The notes beneath the pieces are model-generated. The model searched no databases. It was not told where the DNA came from and saw only the letters and a program-made list of their open reading frames with translations. A DNA stretch of 64,000 nt from CAZEWZ01 sp964516765. Its GTDB lineage: Bacteria; Bacteroidota; Bacteroidia; Flavobacteriales; UBA7430. This document shows positions 9,297-17,282 of the stretch, in pieces. How positions within the stretch are numbered: the stretch's first letter is position 1; the number at the start of each line of letters is the position of its first letter. The DNA lies in assembly GCA_964516765.1 (NCBI GenBank), contig CAZEWZ010000001.1:1-64000 (forward strand), written 5' to 3'. Made by a program: the position numbers and the translations under genes.

Positions 9297-10549
9297 TAGG
9301 CTTTAAATTTCTTTAAAATGACAGATGCATTATGCCCTCCAAATCCAAATGTGTTGCTCATTATAGCACTTATGTTTCTAGTTTGCGCCTTATTGAGTGT
9401 AAAGTTTAATTTTGAATCTAATTGTTCATCAAAATTTTCATTGTTGATTGTAGGAGGGATAATATTTTTTTCTAGCGCTAGAATTGAGGCAATTACTTCT
9501 ATGGCCCCAGCAGCTCCTAAAAGGTGACCTGTCATTGATTTGGTTGAACTTATATTCAGGTTATATGCATGTTCTTTGAAAACTGATTTAATAGCCATTA
9601 CCTCAGAAATATCACCAAGTGGTGTAGAGGTGCCATGAACATTGATGTAATCGATTTCTTCTGGATTCATGTGTGCATCTTCGAGAGCATTTTGCATTAC
9701 TTTTATTGCTCCTCGTCCTTGGGGATGAGGGGCCGTAATGTGATGTGCATCGGCAGAGAGTCCACCTCCCATTACTTCAGCGTAAATTTTTGCACCACGT
9801 TGCACCGCATGCTCATATTCCTCAAGAATAAGTGTTCCGGCTCCTTCTCCTAAAACAAATCCGTCCCGGTCTTTATCAAATGGTCTTGAAGCTTTTTTAG
9901 GATCGTTATTTCTAGTCGACAGTGCTTTAAGCGCATTAAATCCTCCCATACCGGCCTGATTTACAGAGGCTTCAGAGCCACCAGTGACAATAATATCTGC
10001 TTTCCCAAGCCTTATGTAGTTAAACGCATCTATGATGGCATTTGAAGACGATGCACAGGCCGAAACTGTAGTAAAGTTAGGACCGCGAAACCCATATTTT
10101 ATCGATATTAACCCGGCGGCAATATCAGATATCATTTTTGGTATAAAGAATGGATTAAATCTCGGGGTACCATCTCCTTTTGCAAATTCAGAAATCTCAT
10201 CATAAAAGGTTTTAATTCCGCCAATCCCAGAGCCCCATATAACCCCAACTCGATCTTGATTGATCGTATCTAAGTTAATCTTAGAATCTAGAATAGCTTC
10301 TTCAGTAGATACCATTGCATACTGGGTGTATGGATCTTGTTTTCGAGCCTCTTTTCGTTCAATAAAATCTGTGGGAATAAAGTCTTTGACTTCGCAGGCA
10401 AATCGAGTTTTAAATTTTGAAGCATCAAAGCGAGTAATGGGTGCAGCACCACTGAGCCCTTTTTGGAGAGCATCCCAATATTCTGGGACATTATTTCCAA
10501 TTGGGGTCAATGCACCTAAACCTGTCACGACAACTCTTTTTAGCTGCAT
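9296..10549 (-). CDS. fabF: Beta-ketoacyl-ACP synthase II
   Basis: 417 residues. FabF elongates acyl chains in type II fatty-acid synthesis by condensing acyl-ACP with malonyl-ACP. The Cys-His-His triad is visible: Cys165 in VSACASSSNA, His305 in NVHGTSTPLGD and His342 in MTGHLLGAAGAIE. The start MQLKRVVVTGLGALTPIGN is canonical for the family. It lies 15 nt after acpP, the gene for its carrier-protein partner, and overlaps rnc at its stop. The acpP-fabF-rnc order is widespread in bacteria. Confidence 0.97.
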   Translation of the reverse strand: MQLKRVVVTGLGALTPIGNNVPEYWDALQKGLSGAAPITRFDASKFKTRFACEVKDFIPTDFIERKEARKQDPYTQYAMVSTEEAILDSKINLDTINQDRVGVIWGSGIGGIKTFYDEISEFAKGDGTPRFNPFFIPKMISDIAAGLISIKYGFRGPNFTTVSACASSSNAIIDAFNYIRLGKADIIVTGGSEASVNQAGMGGFNALKALSTRNNDPKKASRPFDKDRDGFVLGEGAGTLILEEYEHAVQRGAKIYAEVMGGGLSADAHHITAPHPQGRGAIKVMQNALEDAHMNPEEIDYINVHGTSTPLGDISEVMAIKSVFKEHAYNLNISSTKSMTGHLLGAAGAIEVIASILALEKNIIPPTINNENFDEQLDSKLNFTLNKAQTRNISAIMSNTFGFGGHNASVILKKFKA

Positions 10550-10564
10550 GGGAAAAAATTAAAT

Positions 10565-10795
10565 TTATATTTTTTCGATGTACTCAATCGCGGAGCCAAC
10601 TGTTGAAATAGACTCAGCTTGGTCGTCTGGAATTTGAATATCGAATTCTTTTTCAAATTCCATAATTAATTCGACGGTATCAAGGGAATCCGCTCCTAAA
10701 TCATTAGTGAAGCTTGCGTCGTTTGTTACCTCACTTTCGTCTACTCCAAGTTTATCAACAATAATAGCTTTTACTTTTGATGCTATGTCAGACAT
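10565..10795 (-). CDS. acpP: Acyl carrier protein
   Basis: 76 residues, acidic, four-helix carrier. The phosphopantetheine attachment site is Ser37 in [10 protein letters not shown]. It carries growing acyl chains for FabF, encoded next downstream, and must be activated by a holo-ACP synthase; an Sfp-type transferase is encoded in this window at 52361-52978. acpP is the first gene of the minus-strand operon running down to the lipoprotein at 3992, and its promoter must lie in the 129-bp divergent space shared with purN. Confidence 0.97.
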   Translation of the reverse strand: MSDIASKVKAIIVDKLGVDESEVTNDASFTNDLGADSLDTVELIMEFEKEFDIQIPDDQAESISTVGSAIEYIEKI

Positions 10796-10924
10796 AATTT
10801 TTTTGTTTTAATTATTAGTTTTAAAAATAAAAAAGTAGATCATAAAAATAGCCAAATTTTTTCAACCTAGAAATTACCCACCCGACTTTATAATTGTTCT
10901 TTAAATCTTATTTACTTTTACTCA

Positions 10925-11485
10925 ATGAAAAAAATGGCAATATTTGCATCCGGATCAGGAACAAATGCAGAGAACATAATACGTTATTTTATTGATAATA
11001 AGTATTTTAAGGTTGTTTTGCTTTGTTCAAATAATGCTAATTCACTTGCGGTTGAACATGCTAAAAATTACGCGATTCCCATCCTTATTTTTTCTTCTAC
11101 TGAGTTAAATAATAGTTCAAAAGTGATTAATTCTTTGAAACAATTCAATGTAAGCATTGTAATATTAGCTGGGTTTTTACTTAAAATACCAAGTTCACTT
11201 ATACAAATGTATTCAAACTCGATTATTAATTTACACCCATCACTTCTTCCAAAGTATGGAGGGAAGGGAATGTACGGAATTAATGTACATCAAGCAGTAA
11301 TTCAAAATAAGGAGTCAGTGTCTGGTATTACCATTCATTATGTCAACACAAATTATGATGATGGTGCTATTCTTTTTCAGGCATCTTGTGATGTAGATAA
11401 ATCGGATACGCCATCCACTCTTCAGGCAAAAATTCACCTTCTAGAGCAAGCTCATTTCCCACAGGTTATAGAAAAATTTCTTTAA
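10925..11485 (+). CDS. purN: Phosphoribosylglycinamide formyltransferase
   Basis: 186 residues. PurN transfers a formyl group from 10-formyl-tetrahydrofolate to GAR in purine synthesis. Seen: the substrate-binding loop FASGSGTNAENI at the N terminus, catalytic Asn102 and His104 in INLHPSLLPKYGGKGMYG, and Asp145-146 in NYDDGAILFQ. It starts just downstream of a possible promoter (TTG at 10894-10896, 16 nt, TACTTTTA at 10913-10920, one mismatch to TAnnTTTG). rnhA follows without a gap. It is divergent from acpP. Confidence 0.93.
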   Translation: MKKMAIFASGSGTNAENIIRYFIDNKYFKVVLLCSNNANSLAVEHAKNYAIPILIFSSTELNNSSKVINSLKQFNVSIVILAGFLLKIPSSLIQMYSNSIINLHPSLLPKYGGKGMYGINVHQAVIQNKESVSGITIHYVNTNYDDGAILFQASCDVDKSDTPSTLQAKIHLLEQAHFPQVIEKFL

Positions 11486-11962
11486 ATGAAAATAGATATT
11501 TATACAGATGGTTCAGCAAGAGGAAACCCTGGTCCCGGAGGATACGGGATTGTAATGATTTCAGGGGAATTTCGTAAAGAAATATCCCAAGGATTTAGAT
11601 TGACTACTAATAATAGAATGGAACTTTTAGCTGTCATTGTCGCCTTAGAGCAAATTAAAGTTCAAGGCAGTAAAGTACTGGTTACTTCAGATTCAAAGTA
11701 TGTAGTAGATTCCGTAGAAAAAGGGTGGGTTTTTAATTGGGTTAAAAAGTCTTTTAAAGACAAAAAAAATCCAGATTTATGGAAGAGATTTCTTAAAATT
11801 TATGGATCTCATAAAGTTAAATTTAAATGGGTCAAAGGTCATAATAATCACATTGAGAATGAGAGATGTGACACTCTCGCAGTGAAAGCTTCACACAAAA
11901 ATTTACTAGTAGATAAAGGATATGAACAGGTGATACAGAATAATAAAGGGATGTTTAATTAA
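11486..11962 (+). CDS. rnhA: Ribonuclease HI
   Basis: 158 residues. Cleaves RNA in RNA-DNA hybrids. The four catalytic carboxylates are visible: Asp8 in IYTDGSARGNPGPGGYG, Glu46 in NNRMELLAV, Asp69 in VTSDSKYVVD and Asp129 in ENERCDTLA, with the basic stretch WVKGHNNH before the last. Its ATG directly follows the purN stop, so it is read from the same transcript. The coding direction converges with the S41 protease gene 43 nt further on; no strong terminator hairpin is visible between them. Confidence 0.95.
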   Translation: MKIDIYTDGSARGNPGPGGYGIVMISGEFRKEISQGFRLTTNNRMELLAVIVALEQIKVQGSKVLVTSDSKYVVDSVEKGWVFNWVKKSFKDKKNPDLWKRFLKIYGSHKVKFKWVKGHNNHIENERCDTLAVKASHKNLLVDKGYEQVIQNNKGMFN

Positions 11963-12005
11963 AATATCTTTTGAGATTATTTAGATTTTGAATACCTGTA
12001 AATAT

Positions 12006-13595
12006 TTATAATATTTCTAGCGCTTTTTTAATCATTTTGTCTTCTTCATTTACTGCTCTATAAAATCCTTCATCAGCAAATAATTGTCTACCTATTAATG
12101 CCTTTAGCCTAGTTTGAACCCACACTCTTGAATTTTCGATTTCTGATTTGGTAGCAAATATGTTTACTTTTTTATTTTTCTCTTGAAATAGTGAGAAAAC
12201 TTTTGAGTCAACTGTAAATTTATTTTGAAAATCACTTGCAGATGTATAGCTTTTAAGCGCATTTCTATTTTGATTTACATATTCAAATGCAAATGAATTC
12301 AGAGTATTTTTAGCGATAACTTCGTAGAGCCAATCTGATCTTCCCGTGGTATCTAGGGGTATGAAATAGTCAGGAAAAATACCCCCTCCTCCATAAACTA
12401 CTTTCCCTTTACTTGTATAAAACTTTAAAGAGTCTTGGACTTTAATACTGTCCTTATGGTATAATTCTCCACTGTAGTATCTTTCTTGTGACTCATTATG
12501 GTAGCTTTCGGAATCATCCGTGTATGGTTTTTGAATTGACCTTCCCGAGGGAGTATAATATCGAGAGGTGGTCAATCTGAATGCTGAACCATCGGTCAAT
12601 TGGATCTGCTCTTGAACCAAGCCTTTTCCAAATGTTCTTCTTCCAATAATTGTTCCTCGATCATGGTCTTGTATAGCTCCTGCTATAATTTCACTTGCAG
12701 ATGCTGAGCCCTCGTCAATAAGAACTACAAGTTTTTCTTTGGTAAAACCTCCGTAGTGAGAGGATGTGTATACTTGTTTTTTTCTAGAATTTCCTTGGGT
12801 GTATACGATAGTTTTTCCATTTGAAAGAAATTCGTCAGCCATATTTATTGCTGCTGATAAATAGCCTCCAGGATTAGATCTCAAGTCCAGGATGAGTTTA
12901 TTCATACCCTTGTCTTTAAGCTTATCTATTGCTTGAATGAATTCTGTGTCTGTGGTTCCAGAAAAACGATTTACCTTAATATATCCCAAATCTTCTTTAA
13001 TCATATAAAATACATCGACACTAGTTATTGGAATTCTATCTCGAACGATATCAAATTCTAAAAGTCGGTTTGTATTGCTTCGTTTTATAGTAAGTTTTAC
13101 AGAAGTTCCCTTAGCCCCTTTTAGTGTTCTAAGAACATCTTTGTTTGTAAAGCCGACACCGGCAATATGGACGCTATCTGCCATGATAATTTTATCGCCT
13201 GCAAGTATACCTTTTTTCTGAGAAGGTCCTCCTGAGATTGGGCTAACCACAACAATGGTGTCATTTAAAATCTGAAATTCGACTCCTATCCCTTCGAAAT
13301 TTCCTTGCATACTCTCGGTAATACCTTGCATATCTTCTAAGGGGATATAGCTTGAATGGGGATCCAAGCCTTCGAGAGTTTTATAGATTAAATCCTCTTG
13401 AAGACTATCCAAATCAATTGAATCCACATAATTATAAGTGAGGTACTGAAGGAGCTCGCTGAGTTTAGATTTAGATGTGCTTTGGGTAAGTTGAATGTAA
13501 GAATTTGGTGTAGTAAAATAGCGCCCTATATAAATTCCCAAAACCAGGAAAAGAAAAATGACTAGTGGGTTGAATACTGATTTTTTATAACTCAT
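12006..13595 (-). CDS. S41 family C-terminal processing protease
   Basis: 529 residues, anchored or secreted by an N-terminal hydrophobic helix (about 8-25). Order: a helical region, a PDZ domain (about 85-175, with GIGVEFQ and GGPSQKKGILAGDKI), then the tail-specific protease core with LILDLRSNPGG, the catalytic serine within GSASASE (296-302) and Lys324 in TFGKGLVQ, forming a Ser-Lys dyad. The ~170-residue C-terminal part holds the GGGGIFPDYFIPLD strand typical of Bacteroidota CtpA homologues. It overlaps the dCMP deaminase stop by 4 nt (ATGA). Such enzymes degrade or trim periplasmic proteins. Confidence 0.93.
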   Translation of the reverse strand: MSYKKSVFNPLVIFLFLVLGIYIGRYFTTPNSYIQLTQSTSKSKLSELLQYLTYNYVDSIDLDSLQEDLIYKTLEGLDPHSSYIPLEDMQGITESMQGNFEGIGVEFQILNDTIVVVSPISGGPSQKKGILAGDKIIMADSVHIAGVGFTNKDVLRTLKGAKGTSVKLTIKRSNTNRLLEFDIVRDRIPITSVDVFYMIKEDLGYIKVNRFSGTTDTEFIQAIDKLKDKGMNKLILDLRSNPGGYLSAAINMADEFLSNGKTIVYTQGNSRKKQVYTSSHYGGFTKEKLVVLIDEGSASASEIIAGAIQDHDRGTIIGRRTFGKGLVQEQIQLTDGSAFRLTTSRYYTPSGRSIQKPYTDDSESYHNESQERYYSGELYHKDSIKVQDSLKFYTSKGKVVYGGGGIFPDYFIPLDTTGRSDWLYEVIAKNTLNSFAFEYVNQNRNALKSYTSASDFQNKFTVDSKVFSLFQEKNKKVNIFATKSEIENSRVWVQTRLKALIGRQLFADEGFYRAVNEEDKMIKKALEIL

Positions 13596-14026
13596 TTTTC
13601 TAACTTGAGAGGGATATAAGCCACTTCAACTCCTGCTTTTAAGAGAAAATCAATACCCTCTTGGTCTTTATATTTTTTTGAGAAGACGACCCTTTTTATC
13701 CCAGATTGATAAATTAATTTACTACACTCTTTGCAGGGAGAAAGAGTTTGGTACAAAGTAGCACCTTCCGAATTTTGTGTAGATCTAGCCACTTTTAAAA
13801 TTGCATTTGCCTCCGCATGAAGGACGAACCACTTTGTGTCTCCCTGAGAGGTTTCACAGATATTTTCAAATCCTGTGGGGGTTCCATTGTAGCCATCTGA
13901 AATAATCATACGATCTTTCACCATGATTGCCCCAACTTGTTTTCTTTCACAATAGGACAACTCTGCCCATTGTGCTGCCATTTTTAGATATGCATTATCG
14001 TATTTTAATTGTTTTGTCTTATTCAA
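13592..14026 (-). CDS. dCMP/deoxycytidylate deaminase family protein
   Basis: Zinc deaminase of the ComE/dCMP type. Motifs: HAEANAILK (zinc His and catalytic Glu) and SPCKECSKLI (two zinc Cys), preceded by RKQVGAIMVKDRMIISDGYNGTPTGFENICE, the substrate loop of dCMP deaminases. It probably makes dUMP for thymidylate synthesis. The frame is open to a TTG at 14077, but that TTG is the -33 element of a perfect promoter whose -7 TATTTTTG lies at 14050-14057. I therefore start at the TTG at 14026 (LNKTKQLKYD), which gives 144 residues and the N terminus seen in the family. Its stop overlaps the S41 protease start. Confidence 0.88.
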   Translation of the reverse strand: MNKTKQLKYDNAYLKMAAQWAELSYCERKQVGAIMVKDRMIISDGYNGTPTGFENICETSQGDTKWFVLHAEANAILKVARSTQNSEGATLYQTLSPCKECSKLIYQSGIKRVVFSKKYKDQEGIDFLLKAGVEVAYIPLKLEK

Positions 14027-14049
14027 ACTGTCATTATAATTATTGTGTG

Positions 14050-14077
14050 CAAAAATACAATATTTAATTTCGCTCAA
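14050..14077 (-). promoter_or_regulatory. Bacteroidota-type promoter for the dCMP deaminase-S41 operon
   Basis: On the minus strand TTG (14077-14075), a 17-nt spacer and TATTTTTG (14057-14050) match TTG-N17-23-TAnnTTTG without a mismatch. The expected transcription start is about 14044, leaving a leader of roughly 18 nt before the TTG start at 14026. Confidence 0.7.
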
Positions 14078-14208
14078 AAATATTTTTCGTAATCAGATTA
14101 GGATTATTTTTGATTTCGTTTTTTTTTAAAAGTAAGAAGATGCTCTAAATAGTTGACTTTAAAGCTCATTTTTTTTGAGTACTTCTAAATCTAATTCTTT
14201 TCAAGTTT

Positions 14209-14949
14209 TCAGCGTCCTGTGACAGTTAATTTTTTAGTGTATTTTTTCAATATTTTTAGTGTTAAGCTTATAAATCCACTTACGAGTATTGCATAAATCC
14301 AAAATGTATCTAAATAGTGGTGTTCTTGCCTAACAATGTTTTCTGCAATATTGAAAATCGAAAAACAAAAAAATAGCGCAAAAAAACCGCTATATTCTCT
14401 CTTTAGAACATTTTTTAATGAAAAGGGTAATGAAGGTTTTTTCCACCCATAAAAGCGAGGGAAAAATATAGGAGTTTTCATTGTCCATTTCACATATGGT
14501 TCTCCATACTTTTTTCGCAAGAAATTTTCCTCAGCAAAAATAATTCTTTCATAATAAATCCAAAAACACATGATATAAAAAATACTAAACCAATGGATAT
14601 CAATAAAAATAATAAGGGAAAACCACATGAAATAATTACCTAGATAAAGAGGGTTTCGCATAATACTATACATCCCTTTGGTGTTGAGTTTTTCGGCTAC
14701 CTGAACTGTGGTGTTTCTTCCAGAAGTTCCCTTTGGAGTGTGACCTAGTGTAATGGCTCTAATTCCTTGCCCTATTAGCCCTACGATTAAACAGCCTATT
14801 TCAAATGTTAGTGAGTTTTCTTCTTTATGAAGAAAATGTATGTGATACAGGTATATAATTATTCCAACAATAGCAAAAGGTATTGGTAGGTTTGATCTGT
14901 ATTTAAATAATGTGTTTCCTTGCCTAGAAAGTTCTTCAATGAGTGCCAT
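14209..14949 (-). CDS. Isoprenylcysteine carboxyl methyltransferase (ICMT)-like membrane methyltransferase
   Basis: 246 residues with about five hydrophobic segments. The C-terminal half of the core holds the membrane methyltransferase pattern: MRNPLYLGNYF (SAM-binding region) and later YYERIIFAEENFLRKKYGEPYVKW, the EE..L...FG..Y signature shared by ICMT, phospholipid methyltransferases and related proteins. A further two-helix tail (about 180-240) follows. The substrate is unknown: bacteria lack prenylated proteins of the eukaryotic kind, so a lipid or small hydrophobic molecule is more likely. It is divergent from the biotin carrier gene and 131 nt or more upstream of the dCMP deaminase. 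Confidence 0.75.
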   Translation of the reverse strand: MALIEELSRQGNTLFKYRSNLPIPFAIVGIIIYLYHIHFLHKEENSLTFEIGCLIVGLIGQGIRAITLGHTPKGTSGRNTTVQVAEKLNTKGMYSIMRNPLYLGNYFMWFSLIIFIDIHWFSIFYIMCFWIYYERIIFAEENFLRKKYGEPYVKWTMKTPIFFPRFYGWKKPSLPFSLKNVLKREYSGFFALFFCFSIFNIAENIVRQEHHYLDTFWIYAILVSGFISLTLKILKKYTKKLTVTGR

Positions 14950-14983
14950 ATTTTTATTTTAAATCTCAGAGACTAAAATAGAT

Positions 14984-14991
14984 TATATTTG
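14984..14991 (+). promoter_or_regulatory. -7 element (TATATTTG) for the biotin carrier gene
   Basis: TATATTTG fits TAnnTTTG exactly; no good -33 TTG is found 17-23 nt upstream. It ends in the TTG that could be mistaken for the gene's start. Transcription should begin near 14997, about 22 nt before the ATG at 15019. Confidence 0.55.
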
Positions 14992-15018
14992 ACAAACAAA
15001 ACTAATGACATTGTAAAT

Positions 15019-15525
15019 ATGTATAAAGCAACAGTAGGCAAAGGAACTTTTGAGTTTGAATTTTCGGACAATACTTCTTTAATAGGTACTGTTAACGGAA
15101 CCCCTTTTCAGATGGATTTAATGGATCAAAAGTGGTCTCAACATGTAATTCATAATGATAAGTCTTATTCCATTTCAATTGTTGCTTTTCGTCCTAAAGA
15201 TAAATCCTGTGTTATTCAAATAAATAATCATGAGATTTTAGTTTCCATTGAAGACAGATTTGATGCTCTTTTGAAACAGTTAGGCATGGATTCTACAGAT
15301 AATGAAAAAGTAAATGAGGTTATGGCTCCAATGCCGGGGCTTGTACTAAGTTTACACATCTCACCTGGAGACTCTGTTTCTAAAGGTGACCGACTTCTGG
15401 TGCTTGAGGCAATGAAAATGGAAAACATTATTAAGTCCCCCTGCGATGGTGTTGTAAAATCCGTCGAGGTCTCTTGCACTGAAGTGGTTGAGAAAAATCA
15501 GATTTTAATTCGATTCGAATCCTAA
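15019..15525 (+). CDS. Biotin carboxyl carrier protein (acetyl-/propionyl-CoA carboxylase subunit)
   Basis: 168 residues from the ATG at 15019. The biotinyl domain fills the C-terminal ~75 residues: MAPMPGLVLSLHISPGDSVSKGDRLLVLEAMKMENIIKSP, with biotin joined to the lysine of EAMKMEN. The N-terminal ~90 residues are a beta-rich part typical of the separate carrier subunit of Bacteroidota acyl-CoA carboxylases. No carboxylase or carboxyltransferase gene is next to it, so its partners are elsewhere. An earlier TTG at 14989 keeps the frame open but is part of the -7 element at 14984-14991, so I reject it. The stop abuts the convergent gene (15527). Confidence 0.9.
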   Translation: MYKATVGKGTFEFEFSDNTSLIGTVNGTPFQMDLMDQKWSQHVIHNDKSYSISIVAFRPKDKSCVIQINNHEILVSIEDRFDALLKQLGMDSTDNEKVNEVMAPMPGLVLSLHISPGDSVSKGDRLLVLEAMKMENIIKSPCDGVVKSVEVSCTEVVEKNQILIRFES

Positions 15526-15526
15526 A

Positions 15527-16021
15527 TTATAATACTCCAATTAGCCAGCTCAATGAACTACCACCAATGCTTTTCCCTAGGCTTTTTAGACGGTCAGTAA
15601 AACTTTTCTCTAAGGGATCATACGGGACAAGTATTGGATGCCCCAAACTATCTACTTCATACAAACCGTTGCTACCTGTTTGTACTTCAATTGAATCATA
15701 GGGCATCCCAAAATAGAAACCGTAAAGGGTATTGTCTTCTAGTGGGTTCGAAAATTTCATTGCATCTTTAACCCCTTTTTTTAATTGTCTCACTACACTT
15801 GTATTTTGTGGGTGAATATCCAAATGAGAAACATCGTCTGCAAAAAAAGTAGCAGGATAGGGGTCGTTGTCTACATCTGCATATAAAATAAAGTCACTGA
15901 TTTCAGTAATAGTACATGAAACCGAACTTCCGTCTTTCATGTGAACCACATCTTGAGCGAGAAGCATGGGTTCTGAAGCTAAAAACAAGATGCAACATAT
16001 ATAGCAGAAACGCATTTTCAT
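15527..16021 (-). CDS. Hypothetical secreted protein
   Basis: About 164 residues. Starts with a signal peptide (MRFCYICCILFLASEPMLLAQ), then DVVHMKDGSSVSCTITEISD, a short beta motif often seen in Bacteroidota proteins of unknown function that begin with a 'KDG..v.g.i.ei' strand. The rest has no recognised domain; a Gly/Ser-rich hydrophobic end (GGSSLSWLIGVL) closes it. The frame runs up to a TTG at 16030, but that TTG is the end of TAACTTTG (16035-16028), a good -7 element, so the real start is the ATG at 16021 or 16015. It lies just downstream of the PfkB kinase gene. Confidence 0.6.
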   Translation of the reverse strand: MKMRFCYICCILFLASEPMLLAQDVVHMKDGSSVSCTITEISDFILYADVDNDPYPATFFADDVSHLDIHPQNTSVVRQLKKGVKDAMKFSNPLEDNTLYGFYFGMPYDSIEVQTGSNGLYEVDSLGHPILVPYDPLEKSFTDRLKSLGKSIGGSSLSWLIGVL

Positions 16022-16027
16022 TAAAAT

Positions 16028-16035
16028 CAAAGTTA
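16028..16035 (-). promoter_or_regulatory. Possible -7 element (TAACTTTG) for the secreted hypothetical gene
   Basis: Matches TAnnTTTG on the minus strand. No TTG is present at the -33 distance. If used, transcription starts near 16022, giving an almost leaderless mRNA. Confidence 0.35.
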
Positions 16036-16052
16036 AAATATTTTTGGTATAC

Positions 16053-16979
16053 CTATATGATGCTTAAATTGGAATGAATCAATTTTTGAAAACTTTCGAT
16101 TCTCTTGTTTATATCCTCTTTGCTTAAAAATGCAATCTTATCGGTTCCAAATTTTTCCACGGAAAGAGAAGCCAGGGCCGATCCATAGAGAACAGCACTT
16201 TTCATGTTGTCAAAAGATAAATCATTTGTTTTAGCAAGATGGCCAATAAAACCCCCCGCAAAAGTATCTCCAGCTCCTGTGGGATCAAAAACATTTTCTA
16301 ATGGAAGGGCAGGAGCAAAAAAGCAGTTTTCAGACTTGTCAAAAAGTAGTGCTCCATGCTCACCTTTTTTAATGATTAGATACTTTGGTCCCATAGTGAG
16401 TATTTTTCGCGCTGCTAAAACTAAAGAGTGCTCCCCTGATAGTTGCCGAGCTTCGTCTTCGTTAATACTTAAGACATCGACACGCTTAATTGTTTCTAGG
16501 AGTTTCTCTAACATTAGGTCCATCCAGAAGTTCATGGTATCCATTACCACTAGTTTGGGTCTTTTCTTTAGCTGATTTAAAACTTTTATCTGAACGCTAG
16601 GGTCTAAATTTCCTAACATTAAAAAGTCACAATCTTGATATGCATCTGGAACTATAGGATCAAAATTTGCTAGAACATTTAATTCTGTCGAAATTGTATC
16701 TCTTTGATTCATATTGGTATGGTATTTTCCTTCCCAAAAGAAAGTTTTTCCTCCAACCACTTTTTTAATTCCCGCTGTATTTATCTTGTGATCCTCAAGT
16801 AGGGTGGTATATTGATCCGGGAAATCTTCTCCCACCACAGAAATAAGGTTAATTTTTTTGTAGAAGTATGATGAGGCAATACCAATATAAGTACCAGCCC
16901 CTCCTAAAATAGCATCTGTTTTCCCTGCCGGGGTCTCAATTTTATCGAACGCAACGGTTCCAACTATTAATAAGCTCAT
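16053..16979 (-). CDS. PfkB/ribokinase family carbohydrate kinase
   Basis: 308 residues. The C-terminal PfkB signature VFDPTGAGDTFAGGFIGHL contains the anion hole and catalytic Asp (GAGD); the N-terminal glycine motif is GGAGTYIGIASSYF, and LSINEDEARQLSG matches the family's middle block. It phosphorylates a sugar, nucleoside or similar alcohol in the cytosol; the substrate cannot be told. Its start is 7-14 nt downstream of a -7 element on the minus strand (16993-17000). The small secreted protein follows after 31 nt. Confidence 0.85.
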   Translation of the reverse strand: MSLLIVGTVAFDKIETPAGKTDAILGGAGTYIGIASSYFYKKINLISVVGEDFPDQYTTLLEDHKINTAGIKKVVGGKTFFWEGKYHTNMNQRDTISTELNVLANFDPIVPDAYQDCDFLMLGNLDPSVQIKVLNQLKKRPKLVVMDTMNFWMDLMLEKLLETIKRVDVLSINEDEARQLSGEHSLVLAARKILTMGPKYLIIKKGEHGALLFDKSENCFFAPALPLENVFDPTGAGDTFAGGFIGHLAKTNDLSFDNMKSAVLYGSALASLSVEKFGTDKIAFLSKEDINKRIESFQKLIHSNLSII

Positions 16980-17282
16980 ATTTATTTTTTTACAAATGTA
17001 CTATTTATGCTTTATGAATGAATTGCAATTAATTTTTTAATAAATGTATTGTACGGGAGCCAAATGAATCTATAGTTAATTTCAACAATATTAAAAATTT
17101 AGAAGTTTTTGTAGGATAGAATGATTAAAATTAATTATATTGGTGTATATTAGCGAACTAGGTTCTTCTGTATAGAGCTTACCTAGCATCAAATTTTAAA
17201 AAAATTCCCAGCTGTTTTATATCCCCCACATACAGCTAAATGTTTACTAACCAAGGGGTAACATTAATTAAATTCTTATACT
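16980..17282. other. 303-bp divergent intergenic region, PfkB kinase / giant repeat protein
   Basis: AT-rich spacer without an ORF or RNA gene that I can recognise. On the minus strand TACATTTG at 17000-16993 is a good -7 element for the kinase. On the plus strand I find no clean TAnnTTTG; the nearest are TATATTGG (about 17136-17143) and TATATTAG (about 17146-17153). A 6-bp inverted repeat CTAGGT / ACCTAG spans about 17158-17186. A C-rich patch (tatatccccc) at about 17219 stands out from the AT-rich background. Confidence 0.5.
16993..17000 (-). promoter_or_regulatory. -7 element (TACATTTG) for the PfkB kinase gene
   Basis: Exact TAnnTTTG on the minus strand, 13 nt before the ATG. A TTG lies 25 nt upstream, slightly beyond the usual 17-23 nt. 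Confidence 0.5.

Noticed and set aside
16204..16575. 123-codon open frame on the plus strand
   Set aside because: Antisense to the PfkB kinase; no protein-like features.
17158..17186. CTAGGT/ACCTAG inverted repeat as an operator
   Set aside because: Only 6 bp per arm with a 17-nt spacer; easily chance in a 303-bp AT-rich gap.
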